64,000 nucleotides of DNA from Methylotenera sp. L2L1 (GTDB lineage: Bacteria; Pseudomonadota; Gammaproteobacteria; Burkholderiales; Methylophilaceae). The notes beneath the pieces are model-generated. The model ran no database searches, was not told the DNA's origin, and saw only the letters and a list, made by a program, of their open reading frames with translations. The number at the start of each line of letters is the position of its first letter. Position 1 is the stretch's first letter. Both the position numbers and the translations under genes were made by a program. Location of the stretch: positions 2,418,001-2,482,000 of the forward strand of contig NZ_JQMG01000001.1 in the NCBI RefSeq assembly GCF_000744605.1, given 5' to 3'. Below, piece after piece: positions 9,157-18,661 of the stretch.

Positions 9157-10002
9157 CACCTGACTGATCGTTGCCTTTAACTCCGTGCGCTTATGCAAAC
9201 TGGGAATCAAATCGGCCACCGCCACATAGAGCATGCTTGCTGCTGCCAACCCTAAAATATAGGGAACCCAACTCATCACATATTGCAAAGCATAATAAGC
9301 AATGAGCCCCCCAACCAAGGTGGCCAAACTAGACACTAAATTAAAAATCAGTGCCTGTTTTTTAGTATATCCCGAGTGTAGCAAAATTAAAAAGTCACCC
9401 ACTTCTTGTGGGATTTCGTGCGAAATAATAGCCAGCGCGGTCACCACGCCTAATTTAACATCCACTAAAAACGCCGCTGCAATTAAAACGCCATCCACAA
9501 AATTATGAAAAGTATCCCCAATCATAATCATCATCCCACTGCGGCCACTATCATGGTGGTGCGCATGTGCATGGCTGTGTGCCTGCGTTAAAGACGGCGC
9601 CTTTGCAGCATTCACCGCTTTATACTTCACTCCATCCGCTGTAGCCTCAGACTTCGGATGTGTTAATGGGCAATCTTCTTCAGTATGAATCGCATGCACT
9701 TCACAGTGGTCACCATGGCAATGCCGCCAAATCACCAACTTTTCTAGCACAAAAAATAGCAACAATCCGAATAGTAGGGTTGCCGAGATGCTTTCTATAC
9801 TACTCGCTTCACTAAAAGCATGTGGAAGAATTTCTAAAAACACTGCACCCAACATTGCACCGATTGCATAGCTAACGAGCATGGGAATCCAAGCAGTGCG
9901 TAGACTTAATGCAAACAATGCCGCTAAAGATACACTCAACACCCCACCGATAAAGCTAGAAATGATGATCCATACAAGAATGGGTAACTCTGGAATTGTC
10001 AT
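9100..10002 (-). CDS. ZIP-family divalent metal transporter
   Basis: This 300-residue inner-membrane transporter of the ZIP family (zinc or other divalent cations) has about eight predicted helices. The two metal-site helices are recognisable: TM4 with DTFHNFVDGVLI and TM5 with ISHEIPQEVGDFLIL. In the TM5 motif the second His of the usual HExPHE is Gln here. The long loop between helices 3 and 4 is rich in His and acidic residues (HCHGDHCEVHAIH and HSHAHAHHHDSG), a typical metal-sensing or donor loop. The gene stands between pgeF and the small membrane-protein gene, whose 3' end it overlaps on the opposite strand. Substrate is probably Zn(II), but this is not shown by sequence. Confidence 0.9.
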   Translation of the reverse strand: MTIPELPILVWIIISSFIGGVLSVSLAALFALSLRTAWIPMLVSYAIGAMLGAVFLEILPHAFSEASSIESISATLLFGLLLFFVLEKLVIWRHCHGDHCEVHAIHTEEDCPLTHPKSEATADGVKYKAVNAAKAPSLTQAHSHAHAHHHDSGRSGMMIMIGDTFHNFVDGVLIAAAFLVDVKLGVVTALAIISHEIPQEVGDFLILLHSGYTKKQALIFNLVSSLATLVGGLIAYYALQYVMSWVPYILGLAAASMLYVAVADLIPSLHKRTELKATISQVLLIALGVGSIFLVGYFIH

Positions 10003-10035
10003 GCAACACTTTATTTATATATTAAGAGAGCGCTA

Positions 10036-10830
10036 TTATAACCGAGCAGCCGTCACAGCAGCGTGTGATTCCAACCAAATCATGCTTGCCATACGCCCTG
10101 TCACGTTATCGCGCCTAAATGAGAAAAAATGAGCTTCATCTGTATAAGTGCAGAAATCTTCATTAACACTGGCGCCATACAACGCTGTCACACCAATGTT
10201 ATTAAGTCGTTGCTTTGCAAGCAGATATAGATTGCATAACCACTTATCATCTGCATTTTGGTTACCTATCGATTTAAACGCCAATGCTGCTTGGCTATCT
10301 TTTTCAATAAACTGCTCACGAACATCACCACCCACTTCAAATGCATCTGGACCAATGGCTGGGCCTAACCATACCAATACATCACTAGGTGATACCTGCA
10401 TTTTATTAACGGCTGCTTCTATCACGCCATCACACAAACCTCTCCAGCCAGCATGCACTGCAGCAACTATTGTTCCCTTTTTATCACAAAGTAACACAGG
10501 CAAACAGTCAGCCGTCATCGTGACACACACAACATTTGGCTTTGTCGTAAACGATGCATCCGCGTTTTGCAGGCAAGTGCTAGTAGTAGCATCAATCACA
10601 TCCACGCCATGCACCTGATTTACCCAAACCGGTTCGCTTGGTAAATATGGGCTTAATAATTGACGATTTTTCGTAACGGCGAGCGGGTCATCTTGTACAT
10701 GAGCGCCCAAATTCAAGCTGGAGTACGGAGCAACACTGACACCACCAATGCGTGTCGTTTGTAATGCCTTCACGTTTACCGGCGCGGGCCAATTTGGGGT
10801 AATAAATGCAATAGGTGCTGGATTTGTCAT
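10036..10830 (-). CDS. pgeF: Peptidoglycan editing factor PgeF (YfiH/laccase-domain family)
   Basis: This 264-residue member of the YfiH family was long annotated as polyphenol oxidase and is now known in E. coli as a factor that removes misincorporated L-Ser from peptidoglycan precursors. The family hallmarks are visible: WVNQVHGVDV with the first metal-ligand His, TADCLPVLLCD with the key Cys, and AAVHAGWRGL with the second His. The C-terminal SFRRDNVTGRMA is also typical. It lies just downstream of rluD on the same strand (36-bp gap), the conserved rluD-pgeF order of proteobacteria, so the two are probably cotranscribed. No clear ribosome site precedes the ATG; the N-terminus fits the family length. 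Confidence 0.93.
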   Translation of the reverse strand: MTNPAPIAFITPNWPAPVNVKALQTTRIGGVSVAPYSSLNLGAHVQDDPLAVTKNRQLLSPYLPSEPVWVNQVHGVDVIDATTSTCLQNADASFTTKPNVVCVTMTADCLPVLLCDKKGTIVAAVHAGWRGLCDGVIEAAVNKMQVSPSDVLVWLGPAIGPDAFEVGGDVREQFIEKDSQAALAFKSIGNQNADDKWLCNLYLLAKQRLNNIGVTALYGASVNEDFCTYTDEAHFFSFRRDNVTGRMASMIWLESHAAVTAARL

Positions 10831-10846
10831 GGTTAATCTAGGGGTT

Positions 10847-10874
10847 AGAATTAAACGTGATAAGAATTAAACGT
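10847..10874. repeat. Short tandem duplication, 16-bp period, at the 3' end of rluD
   Basis: AGAATTAAACGT occurs at 10847-10858 and again at 10863-10874, separated by GATA, so the unit repeats with a 16-bp period. The second copy contains the rluD stop codon; the first lies in the rluD-pgeF spacer. It looks like a slippage duplication that copied the end of rluD. Confidence 0.8.
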
Positions 10875-11976
10875 CTTCTTCTAAATCAAGATCGGCATCA
10901 TCTTCTTCATCGCCATCATCAAACAGGTCTTCATCATCATACTCATAGTCCTCATCAGCAAGATAAGGCTCCATGCTTAATTCAAAATCTTCCTCATCAT
11001 CACGAACGTCTTCATGGCGCATGGCTTCTAACAATACTTTCATATCATCAGCTAGCTCGATTTGCCATTCCACAAACTCATTAGTAGCGGGATGAACTAA
11101 GCCAAGTTTAATTGCATGCAGCGCTTGGCGATTAAACTGACTCACGGCATCACGTAACGTTTGCGTCATTGCACGAATCGGCACAATGCCGCGGAAGCCA
11201 TAAACCGGATCACCCACTAAAGGCGCTTTAAGGTGCTGCATATGCACGCGAATCTGATGGGTGCGGCCAGTTTCCAAATTGCATCGTAAATAAGTTTGCA
11301 CAGAAAAACGCTCTAATATCTCATAACGCGTGACGGCAGGCTTACCCATTCTGTTAATCGCCATTTTTGTGCGAGAGCGTGGGTCACGACCAAGCGGCTG
11401 ATCGACTACACCATTACGCCACAACTGCCCCCAAACAATGGCACGATACTCACGTTTCACGGTACGTGCCTGTAGCTGACGCACCAAATTAGTTTGCGCA
11501 CTTAATGTTTTAGCAACAACAAGCAAGCCGCTCGTCTCTTTATCTAAACGATGCACAATACCCGCACGCGGCACATCTTGTAGTTGCGGCGCATGGAACA
11601 GTAAAGCATTCAGCAATGTACCTTCCCAATTACCCGCAGCTGGATGTACAACCATACCGGCAGGTTTGTTAACCACTAAGATATGATCATCTTCATACAC
11701 AATATCAAGTGGGATATCCTGTGCAGTGAATGCATAGACCTCAGGCTTAACCTGCACATCAACCAACACTTTCTCCCCTCCCCACACTTTAGTTTTTGAG
11801 GTGCTGGGCTGACCATCGACCGTGACTAGTCCAGACTTTATCCAAGCCTGCAGCCTAGAGCGTGAATGTTCAGGCAGTAATCGTTGCAAAGCAACGTCCA
11901 AGCGTAAACCACCCAAATCAGAAGAAATGGTTAGTGAAATTAGGTTATTAAGAGATTGTTGAGTAGCGTCTGTCAT
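10867..11976 (-). CDS. rluD: 23S rRNA pseudouridine synthase RluD with acidic C-terminal tail
   Basis: RluD makes pseudouridines in helix 69 of 23S rRNA, a late step in 50S maturation. An N-terminal S4 RNA-binding domain (residues about 20-85) is followed by the RluA-type catalytic domain with the catalytic Asp in IVHRLDKETSGLLV, and by the RTHQIRVHM motif. E. coli RluD is 326 residues. This protein is 369, and the extra length is a striking acidic tail of roughly the last 48 residues, made mostly of Asp and Glu with a few Tyr, and no Lys. The tail is unlikely to be needed for catalysis. Downstream pgeF follows in the conserved order; divergent bamD starts 38 bp upstream. Confidence 0.95.
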   Translation of the reverse strand: MTDATQQSLNNLISLTISSDLGGLRLDVALQRLLPEHSRSRLQAWIKSGLVTVDGQPSTSKTKVWGGEKVLVDVQVKPEVYAFTAQDIPLDIVYEDDHILVVNKPAGMVVHPAAGNWEGTLLNALLFHAPQLQDVPRAGIVHRLDKETSGLLVVAKTLSAQTNLVRQLQARTVKREYRAIVWGQLWRNGVVDQPLGRDPRSRTKMAINRMGKPAVTRYEILERFSVQTYLRCNLETGRTHQIRVHMQHLKAPLVGDPVYGFRGIVPIRAMTQTLRDAVSQFNRQALHAIKLGLVHPATNEFVEWQIELADDMKVLLEAMRHEDVRDDEEDFELSMEPYLADEDYEYDDEDLFDDGDEEDDADLDLEEDV

Positions 11977-11986
11977 CGGTTATAAT
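11959..11986 (+). promoter_or_regulatory. Candidate sigma-70 promoter of bamD
   Basis: A perfect -10 hexamer TATAAT at 11981-11986 is preceded, with 16 bases between, by TTGAGT at 11959-11964, a fair -35 (4 of 6). Transcription would begin near 11993, about 22 bases before the bamD ATG. The -35 lies inside the first codons of the divergent rluD gene. Prediction by pattern only. Confidence 0.5.
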
Positions 11987-12014
11987 TGTGAGAAATTCTT
12001 AAAGGTGGTTTTGC

Positions 12015-12818
12015 ATGAAGTATATCTCAATTTTGGCTTTTACCTTCTTACTCAGTGGTTGTGCAATCTTTGGCGCCCCAACTGAGCTTGATGAAACAAA
12101 AGGCTGGACTGCTGAACGCATCTATCAAGAAGGTGCGACAAAAATGCAAGATAGAGATTACGATAAAGCGCTTGTTTACTTTCAAAAGCTAGAGTCTCGC
12201 TATCCTCATGGCCGATTTGCCACCCAAGCCCAACTTGAAACCGCTTACGCCCATTATAAAAAACAAGACCCTGTTTCAGCAGTCGCCGCGGCGGACCGCT
12301 TTATTAAACTACATCCGAACCATCCAAACGTAGATTACGCTTACTACCTAAAAGGACTTGCTGTATTTAACGAGCGTGGGATTATTGAAAAACTAACTAA
12401 GCAACAAGTGAGTGACCGTGACCCTCGCGCGTTAAAAGATTCATTCGCTACATTTAAAGAGCTAGTCACGCGCTATCCAAAAAGCCGCTATATAAAAGAT
12501 GCAACGCAACGTATGGTGTATTTAGCAAACAGCTTATCCGACCATGAGCTACATGTCGCGCGTTACTATATGAAACGTCAAGCTTATGTAGCTGCAGTTA
12601 ACCGCACTAAGTATGTGCTTGAATATTATCCACAATCTCCACATATTGAAGAAGCATTAGTCATTATGATCAGCGCTTATGATTTAATGGGATTAGATGA
12701 TTTAAAAAATGACACGCTGAGAATCCTAAAAACAAACTACCCGGATAGCGCAATGTTGGGTAAAGGTGTGCCTGATGATGAGCGCGTATGGTGGAAGTTC
12801 TGGGAAAGCTTATACTAA
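12015..12818 (+). CDS. bamD: Outer-membrane protein assembly factor BamD (ComL) lipoprotein
   Basis: BamD is the essential lipoprotein of the BAM complex, which inserts beta-barrel proteins in the outer membrane. The 267 residues begin with a short signal peptide and lipobox LSGC (acylated Cys16), then five TPR-like repeats with the family segments YFQKLESRYPHGRFA, AAADRFIKLHPNHPNVDYAYYLKGL and FKELVTRYPKSRY. An AAGGTGG ribosome site lies about 6 bases before the ATG. The divergent rluD/bamD arrangement is conserved in beta- and gammaproteobacteria. Nothing unusual is seen in the sequence. Confidence 0.97.
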   Translation: MKYISILAFTFLLSGCAIFGAPTELDETKGWTAERIYQEGATKMQDRDYDKALVYFQKLESRYPHGRFATQAQLETAYAHYKKQDPVSAVAAADRFIKLHPNHPNVDYAYYLKGLAVFNERGIIEKLTKQQVSDRDPRALKDSFATFKELVTRYPKSRYIKDATQRMVYLANSLSDHELHVARYYMKRQAYVAAVNRTKYVLEYYPQSPHIEEALVIMISAYDLMGLDDLKNDTLRILKTNYPDSAMLGKGVPDDERVWWKFWESLY

Positions 12819-12854
12819 GTGAACTAAACCGTATTAAATGCATCCATTATTTTA

Positions 12855-13187
12855 ATGAAGTACTTGAATAAATTACCAGGTTTCATTAAAACGCCATCAG
12901 GTTTGGAGTGGATTTTATTCAAAAAAATACCTCTGATTTTTAGCATCGGAACAGCAATACCATGCATACCGATGCTAGTTATCTACTTCAGCAACAACCC
13001 TTTAAGCAGAGACCTGCAGCAAGTCATCTATCAACTACTCGGGGTATTATTTAGTGTTTGGTTTTTGATTGGCACTATTGTCATTGGCTGTGTTGTCGTC
13101 ATGCTAATGAAAGGGCCGGCTTATGTAGCAGACCCCTACGACCTCCCCAAAGAAAACAAGAAACTCGAGCAGCATCCTAATTCGTAA
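12855..13187 (+). CDS. Conserved membrane protein of unknown function
   Basis: This 110-residue protein has two transmembrane segments, about residues 25-48 (PLIFSIGTAIPCIPMLVIYF) and 58-86, joined by a short loop, and a soluble tail with the conserved-looking KGPAYVADPYDLP. I recall similar short proteins with the GPAYVADPY tail in beta- and gammaproteobacteria, without known role. It lies 36 bp downstream of bamD and may share its transcript, although the ATG has no good ribosome site. Beyond it is a 690-bp non-coding stretch. Confidence 0.75.
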   Translation: MKYLNKLPGFIKTPSGLEWILFKKIPLIFSIGTAIPCIPMLVIYFSNNPLSRDLQQVIYQLLGVLFSVWFLIGTIVIGCVVVMLMKGPAYVADPYDLPKENKKLEQHPNS

Positions 13188-13545
13188 CCTCACCTCATTT
13201 AATGCATGAACGCTTCACCATATCATGTTAGTTTACTAAAAATTATTTAGCCTAAAACATCATTAACATTTTGATGACAATCGAGTCAGCGATTAAAACC
13301 TCTAATTAACAACTACTGCCATTACTGTATTTAATTAAGAAATCTACTTCTATCAATACAGACAACCACTAGCCCTATCAATATTCCTAGATTCTGGTCG
13401 TTACAATATTAGCGCATAGGTATAAACCTTAGGAATGATTGCTATTCATGAATGAATTGTGTTTAATTGTCATATTGCGTTATCAGTGTGAATTTACTAA
13501 CTCAAGCATTCACGCTATTTAGTATTTAGAATTAACCAAATTGTT

Positions 13546-13573
13546 ACTTTGAAACTAAGTGACTTTGAAACTA
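13546..13573. repeat. Short tandem duplication, 16-bp period
   Basis: ACTTTGAAACTA occurs at 13546-13557 and 13562-13573 with four bases (AGTG) between. The following GTG also repeats in shifted form. The period equals that of the duplication at 10847-10874. Confidence 0.75.
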
Positions 13574-13665
13574 GTGCTAGATATAGCAAGAAATACATGT
13601 TATCTGCAACGGCGCGTTTAACATGGGCTTTAATACTAGCAAATAGCAACTAAAGCTTTAACCTG

Positions 13666-13744
13666 CTCCCCAACGAGGGGGAGTTTGGACTGTGATATTA
13701 ATCAGATAGTCAGCACAGTCAAATTTATTCCAACGTGGGAATAA
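13666..13744 (+). ncRNA. Candidate structured RNA: three consecutive hairpins
   Basis: Three perfect inverted repeats follow one another. CTCCCC (13666-13671) pairs GGGGAG (13678-13683) around loop AACGAG. GACTGTG (13688-13694) pairs CACAGTC (13714-13720). TTATTCC (13725-13731) pairs GGAATAA (13738-13744) around loop AACGTG. The first and third have near-identical hexaloops closed by C-G pairs. The block ends 133 bases before the chemoreceptor ATG. It may be a structured 5' leader of that mRNA or a separate small RNA. It does not resemble the c-di-GMP, SAM or other riboswitches I can recall. Confidence 0.4.
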
Positions 13745-13877
13745 GTCTTTGCAACATTAACATTCATCACCGAACTGGGCTATGAAGCGCTCCTATGGAA
13801 GCTGACAGCTGCACGAATTTAAATAATTTATTTCTATCGTTACGCTGTATCAATCAATCTAGGTTAAGGATATAACT

Positions 13878-16800
13878 ATGAATAACGTGACCTCTTTTAA
13901 AATTAGCAACTTGTTAAATCATCTAAGCTATAAAAGAAAATTCACCCTACTCGGCTTGGTCACAATTTTACCTTTGCTAGTTTTACTGTTCGTCAATATC
14001 GACCGACTGAACTCGGACAAAAAAATCACTGAAACTGAGCTTCAGGGCGTTACTTATTTAAATCCTTTGCGTAACCTTATTGAGAATGTGCAAGCACATC
14101 GTGGCATGTCTAACTCATATCTATCTGGCAACGATAGCTTTGCAGAAAAAATTGATGCTAATGAAAAAAAGTCTGGTGACTTAATTTTAAACATTGATGA
14201 AATTGATCGTAAGCTTGGCACTCAATTCAACACGACAGCTAATTGGAATAAAATTAAGCAAGACTTAGATAAAATTAAATCTAATTGGGCTCAAATTAAA
14301 TCAAAGTCCATAGAAATCACGTCAAAAGACAGCTTTGCAGCGCACACCGACTTAATCAATCAGCTCCTTGAGTTCTCTTTACAAGTAGCAGATGCAAGCA
14401 CGCTTACTTTAGACCCGGAAATTGACTCTTACTACTTAATGGATATTGTTTACCTAAGAACAATCAATGTTGTTGAAAATATGGCAAAGATTCGCGGTTT
14501 AGGCGCAGGCATCGCATCTAGACAGTTTGCAACTAGCGAGGAGAAGCTAAAGCTTTCTATTCTGACGAACCAAGTAGAAGCATCTCTAAAAAGTTACGAA
14601 CACGACATGTTAGCCCTCAAAAACTATCAGAGTACTTATGACCAAATCAAACCTGTCATGAGTTCCTTACATAAGTCAATTTCTGCGCTAAATACACTGG
14701 TAAAAACTGAAATCATTGAAACAGAAGCCATTAATCTAGATTCAAAAGTCTATTTTGATAACGCTACTCAATCAATTAATGAGGGCTACCAAGCTTACGA
14801 CAAACTAAGCAACTTACTTGAGAGCCTACTGAGTGACCGTTTGGCACAACAAGAAAAACAACTCTTTATAGTGCTAGCTTTAGCCGCTATTACCATTTTA
14901 ATGGTTTGCGTCATGTTGTTCTCAGTAGCAAGAAGTATCGTCCAAGCGACCAGCGAAGCTAAAGACCTGATGAACAATCTCGCACAAGGCAAACTAGAAC
15001 ACAACGGCAATCAAGCTTTCAGTCGTGATGAAATGGGCGATGTCATGCGCTCTGCTTACAGCTTGGAGCAAACCATTAAAAATCTGATTGATGCCATGCA
15101 AACGGTCAGCCAGCAACATCATGCTGGCGATATAGACGCAACGCTTAACGCGCATCAATTTAATGGTGTATATGCTGAAATGGCGATGGGTATTAACAAA
15201 ATGGTCGCTGACCATATTGAAATGAATAAAAAGGCAATTACTGTTGTTAAAGCTTTTGGTGAAGGTGATTTAACGCCGCAATTAGAAAAGTTCCCAGGGA
15301 AAAAAGCATTTGTTAATGAAGCAATTGAACAAGTAAGAGCCAACATTAATGCACTCGTTCTCGATACCAACGTCTTGGTCAACGCGGCTATTCAGGGTGA
15401 ACTCTCAACACGCGCTGATGCAAGCCGCCATCAAGGAGATTTCCGTAAGATTGTCCAAGGCATTAATCACACATTAGACGCTGTTATCAATCCATTAAAT
15501 ATGGCAGCCCAATATGTGGATGACATCGCAAAAGGCAATATTCCAGCAAAAATCACAGACGACTACAACGGTGACTTTAACGCAATTAAAAACAACCTGA
15601 ACCAATGTATTGATGCCGTTAACGCAATGATTGCAGATACCGCATTACTAGTAGATGCCGCAGAAAAAGGACAGCTTTCAACACGTGCTGACGTAAGCCG
15701 CCATCAAGGTGATTTCCGCAAGATTGTGGACGGTGTTAACAACGCATTAGACTACGTCATTAACCCTCTAAATACAGCAGCTCAATACGTTGACCGCATT
15801 TCTAAAGGTGATATTCCCACCCATATCAGCCAGCAATACAACGGTGACTTTAATGTCATTAAAAACAACCTTAACACTTGTATTGATGCAGTTAACCGTT
15901 TAGTTACTGATGCTAACATGCTAGCCGAGGCAGCGACAGAAGGACGCATTAGCACTAGAGCGGATGCAAGCCAACACCAAGGTGACTTCCGCAAGGTGGT
16001 AGAGGGCGTCAACGCAACACTTGAAACAATTGTAGAGCCTATCATCGCAGTCAAAGACGCTATCGAAACTATCACTACGGCAGCTAATGAAATCTCAACG
16101 GGTAACAATGACCTTTCAAGCCGCACCGAACAGCAAGCATCTAGCCTAGAAGAAACAGCTGCCAGCATGGAAGAACTAGCTAGCACCGTCAAACACAATG
16201 CAGAAAATGCAAAACAAGCCAATCAACTGGCGCTTACTGCTTCCAATGTTGCAATTAAAGGTGGAAAAGTCGTTTCTGATGTTGTGACCACAATGATTGC
16301 AATCAACGATAGCTCACGTAAGATTGAGGACATCATCTCCGTCATTGATGGCATCGCCTTCCAAACTAACATCCTTGCACTAAACGCTGCTGTTGAGGCT
16401 GCCAGAGCTGGCGAGCAAGGTAGAGGGTTTGCAGTTGTTGCTGGCGAAGTGCGTAGCCTAGCACAACGCTCAGCAAGTGCTGCTAAAGAGATTAAAGACC
16501 TCATTACCGACTCGGTAAACAAAACAACAGAAGGCACCACACTGGTTCAAAATGCCGGACAAACCATGGAAGAAGTAGTTGTTTCCGTTAAACATGTAGC
16601 CGACATTATTGGTGAGATTGCTGCAGCATCAGTTGAACAAGCAGCGGGCATTGATCTGGTCAATGAAGCTGTGACCAGCATGGACGAATCTACTCAACAA
16701 AATGCAGCCTTGGTAGAACAAGCAGCAGCGGCGGCTGAGTCGTTAGTAGAACAAGCTAACCAATTGTCTACAGCAATCAGTGCTTTTAAACTAGACAACA

Positions 16801-16952
16801 CCAAAAGCACTAATCGTATGAATCACAACTCGATGCCAACTCACAATAATATTGCATTATCTGTTGTAAAGAGCCAGCCTCGAGCAAGCAGCACTATGAG
16901 AACGATAGTGAGTAAACAATCGGACAGCAATGGAGATTGGGAAGAGTTCTAA
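13878..16952 (+). CDS. Methyl-accepting chemotaxis protein with tandem HAMP repeats
   Basis: This 1024-residue chemoreceptor is about twice the length of Tar/Tsr. TM1 is near residues 20-45 and TM2 near 328-355, bracketing a periplasmic helical sensor of about 280 residues whose start ([15 protein letters not shown]) resembles nitrate/nitrite-sensing (NIT-type) domains. After TM2 comes a long poly-HAMP region in which a 91-residue unit repeats exactly in register: STRAD..HQGDFRK begins at residues 510, 601 and 692 (273 bp apart). The signalling domain has the invariant hairpin tip [34 protein letters not shown]. The protein ends DWEEF, a variant of the NWETF pentapeptide that tethers CheR/CheB, so it is probably adaptation-competent. 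AAGGA ribosome site 7 bases upstream. Ligand unknown; no che genes nearby. Confidence 0.95.
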   Translation: MNNVTSFKISNLLNHLSYKRKFTLLGLVTILPLLVLLFVNIDRLNSDKKITETELQGVTYLNPLRNLIENVQAHRGMSNSYLSGNDSFAEKIDANEKKSGDLILNIDEIDRKLGTQFNTTANWNKIKQDLDKIKSNWAQIKSKSIEITSKDSFAAHTDLINQLLEFSLQVADASTLTLDPEIDSYYLMDIVYLRTINVVENMAKIRGLGAGIASRQFATSEEKLKLSILTNQVEASLKSYEHDMLALKNYQSTYDQIKPVMSSLHKSISALNTLVKTEIIETEAINLDSKVYFDNATQSINEGYQAYDKLSNLLESLLSDRLAQQEKQLFIVLALAAITILMVCVMLFSVARSIVQATSEAKDLMNNLAQGKLEHNGNQAFSRDEMGDVMRSAYSLEQTIKNLIDAMQTVSQQHHAGDIDATLNAHQFNGVYAEMAMGINKMVADHIEMNKKAITVVKAFGEGDLTPQLEKFPGKKAFVNEAIEQVRANINALVLDTNVLVNAAIQGELSTRADASRHQGDFRKIVQGINHTLDAVINPLNMAAQYVDDIAKGNIPAKITDDYNGDFNAIKNNLNQCIDAVNAMIADTALLVDAAEKGQLSTRADVSRHQGDFRKIVDGVNNALDYVINPLNTAAQYVDRISKGDIPTHISQQYNGDFNVIKNNLNTCIDAVNRLVTDANMLAEAATEGRISTRADASQHQGDFRKVVEGVNATLETIVEPIIAVKDAIETITTAANEISTGNNDLSSRTEQQASSLEETAASMEELASTVKHNAENAKQANQLALTASNVAIKGGKVVSDVVTTMIAINDSSRKIEDIISVIDGIAFQTNILALNAAVEAARAGEQGRGFAVVAGEVRSLAQRSASAAKEIKDLITDSVNKTTEGTTLVQNAGQTMEEVVVSVKHVADIIGEIAAASVEQAAGIDLVNEAVTSMDESTQQNAALVEQAAAAAESLVEQANQLSTAISAFKLDNTKSTNRMNHNSMPTHNNIALSVVKSQPRASSTMRTIVSKQSDSNGDWEEF

Positions 16953-16959
16953 AGAACAA

Positions 16960-17000
16960 GCCTCGGACTACGCATATTCAAATATGCTAGCGTCCGAGGC
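16960..17000 (+). terminator. Stem-loop terminator after the chemoreceptor gene
   Basis: GCCTCGGAC (16960-16968) pairs perfectly with GTCCGAGGC (16992-17000), and an inner GCATATT/AATATGC pairs inside. It begins 7 bases after the TAA. The stem is strong, but only CTCTTT follows instead of a long T run, so termination may be inefficient or the stem may protect the 3' end. Confidence 0.65.
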
Positions 17001-17138
17001 CTCTTTGGGATGATTACAACATACTCTTTGATGGAGTCGTATAAACCATTAAATACTAAGCTTAAGTATTAAAAAATCTAAACATAAGTATTTAAAAACG
17101 AAGTGCCGATTTATTCAATCAAGAAATCAAGTACTGTT

Positions 17139-17172
17139 ACTGATTGATACGCTCAGTCCGCTATCAATCAGT
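17139..17172 (-). terminator. Hairpin downstream of der, possible terminator
   Basis: ACTGATTGATA (17139-17149) and TATCAATCAGT (17162-17172) form a perfect 11-bp inverted repeat around a 12-base loop, 12 bp past the der stop. It would end the long minus-strand operon. Neither side has a clear T run, so a rho-independent mechanism is uncertain. Confidence 0.45.
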
Positions 17173-17184
17173 TAAAACAAAGTA

Positions 17185-18639
17185 TTAATGTTTCTTAGCG
17201 CGACGATCTTTATCTTCAACTTCTTTTTTAGCTTTTAATTCAGCACGCTGTGCCGTCTTACGACGACGCATACTGACAATACCTTCACCAGACTTGCGTT
17301 TATCCTCTTCCTCAGCAAACGGATTATGTCCTTGTTTATACTGAACACGTAATGGAGTGCCAGATAACTGGAATGTTCTGCGGAATGTTTTCTCTAAAAA
17401 GCGAGTATAAGCATCTTTAACCCCATCCACATGGCTACCATGAATCACAACGATAGGTGGATTGCTGCCACCTTGGTGCGCATAACGTAATTTTGGACGA
17501 ATGCCTTTGCTGATTGGTGGTTGATGCTGTTGCATCGCATCAATCAGAACACGTGTAAGTTGAGGCGTTGCCAGCTTAGCAAAAGCTGCTTTATAAGCCA
17601 CATCCACTGATGTAAATAGCTCCGGCAGGCCCTTCTTACGCAATGCTGAAATGTAATGAAACTCAGCAAAATCTAAGAACTGTAGCTTACGGTCAATCTC
17701 ACGTTTAATCCAATCGCGCTCGTCATCTTTCAAGCCATCCCATTTATTGATGGCAACCACTAATGCACGACCAGCATCCAAAATGTAAGCGGCTACGTGC
17801 GCATCTTGTTCAGTAATGCCTTCTTGTGCATCAACCACAAGAATCACCACATTCGCCTCTTCAATCGCTTGTATAGTTTTAATCACAGAGAACTTCTCAA
17901 TGGCTTCAAACACACGACCACGCTTACGCACACCTGCTGTATCGATCAACGTGTAATGTTTACCGTTCTTTTCTAAATCAATATGGATAGAGTCACGCGT
18001 AGTACCAGGCTCATCAAATGCAATCACACGCTCTTCGCCTAGTAATGCATTCACTAAAGTAGACTTACCCACATTAGGACGGCCAACAATCGCTACTTTA
18101 GGGATTTTATCGCCGGTGTAATCGGTAACAGGCTCATCTTCAATGACTTTAAAGTTTTCTAAAGCTAGTTCAATAATGTCACGTACACCTTCCCCGTGTG
18201 CTGATGAGATTGAAAGTGGGTATCCTAAACCAAGCTCATGGAAATCTGCACTAACAACCGCTTTTTGCATTCCTTCAGTTTTGTTCACGGCCAACAATAT
18301 TGGACACTTAGTTTTACGTAAGCGATTAGCAATTTCCATATCTTGCGGTGAAACACCTTGGCGACCATCAACCAAAAAGATAATCGCATCAGCTTCATCA
18401 ATTGCTTGCAGCGTTTGCTTTGCCATCGCTTTAAGAATACCGCTGTCTGTATTTGGCTCAAAACCACCAGTATCGACGACCAAGTAAGGCTGACTAGCGC
18501 CAATCCCCCGTCCATAGTGTCTATCACGGGTTAAACCTGGTAAGTCAGCGACAAGCGCATCACGGCTTTTTGTTAATCGATTAAATAATGTTGATTTGCC
18601 GACGTTAGGTCGACCAACCAAAACAATGGTAGGTATCAT
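17185..18639 (-). CDS. der: Ribosome-assembly GTPase Der (EngA)
   Basis: Der is an essential GTPase with two tandem G domains that acts in 50S subunit maturation. Both P-loops read GRPNVGKST (about residues 8-16 and 187-195). G3 motifs (DTGGF and DTAGV) and NKxD-type G4 motifs (NKTEG in the first, NKWDG in the second) are present in order, followed by the KH-like domain ([15 protein letters not shown]) and a basic C-terminal tail. The 484-residue length is normal. Gene order yfgM-bamB-der is as in E. coli. An AGAAGG ribosome site lies near the ATG. A hairpin lies in the bamB-der gap. Confidence 0.97.
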   Translation of the reverse strand: MIPTIVLVGRPNVGKSTLFNRLTKSRDALVADLPGLTRDRHYGRGIGASQPYLVVDTGGFEPNTDSGILKAMAKQTLQAIDEADAIIFLVDGRQGVSPQDMEIANRLRKTKCPILLAVNKTEGMQKAVVSADFHELGLGYPLSISSAHGEGVRDIIELALENFKVIEDEPVTDYTGDKIPKVAIVGRPNVGKSTLVNALLGEERVIAFDEPGTTRDSIHIDLEKNGKHYTLIDTAGVRKRGRVFEAIEKFSVIKTIQAIEEANVVILVVDAQEGITEQDAHVAAYILDAGRALVVAINKWDGLKDDERDWIKREIDRKLQFLDFAEFHYISALRKKGLPELFTSVDVAYKAAFAKLATPQLTRVLIDAMQQHQPPISKGIRPKLRYAHQGGSNPPIVVIHGSHVDGVKDAYTRFLEKTFRRTFQLSGTPLRVQYKQGHNPFAEEEDKRKSGEGIVSMRRRKTAQRAELKAKKEVEDKDRRAKKH

Positions 18640-18661
18640 GGGAGCCTTCTATAAAGCATTG

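Larger units (their letters stand above)
13188..13877. other. 690-bp non-coding leader region before the chemoreceptor gene
   Basis: No open frame of useful length lies here on either strand, and stops are dense. The left two thirds are AT-rich and otherwise plain, apart from a 16-bp-period duplication (ACTTTGAAACTA at 13546 and 13562). The right part, 13666-13820, is more GC-rich and holds three successive perfect hairpins, annotated separately. An AAGGA ribosome site (13866-13870) precedes the ATG at 13878. I could not match the region to a known riboswitch. Confidence 0.7.

Noticed and set aside
10148-10618. Antisense open frame of 156 codons inside pgeF
   Set aside because: Pure shadow of pgeF; composition and lack of a ribosome site argue against expression.
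13600-13877. A c-di-GMP (GEMM) or other known riboswitch before the chemoreceptor
   Set aside because: The conserved core sequences of GEMM-I, GEMM-II, SAM, cobalamin, TPP and glycine riboswitches that I could recall are absent; only simple hairpins are seen.
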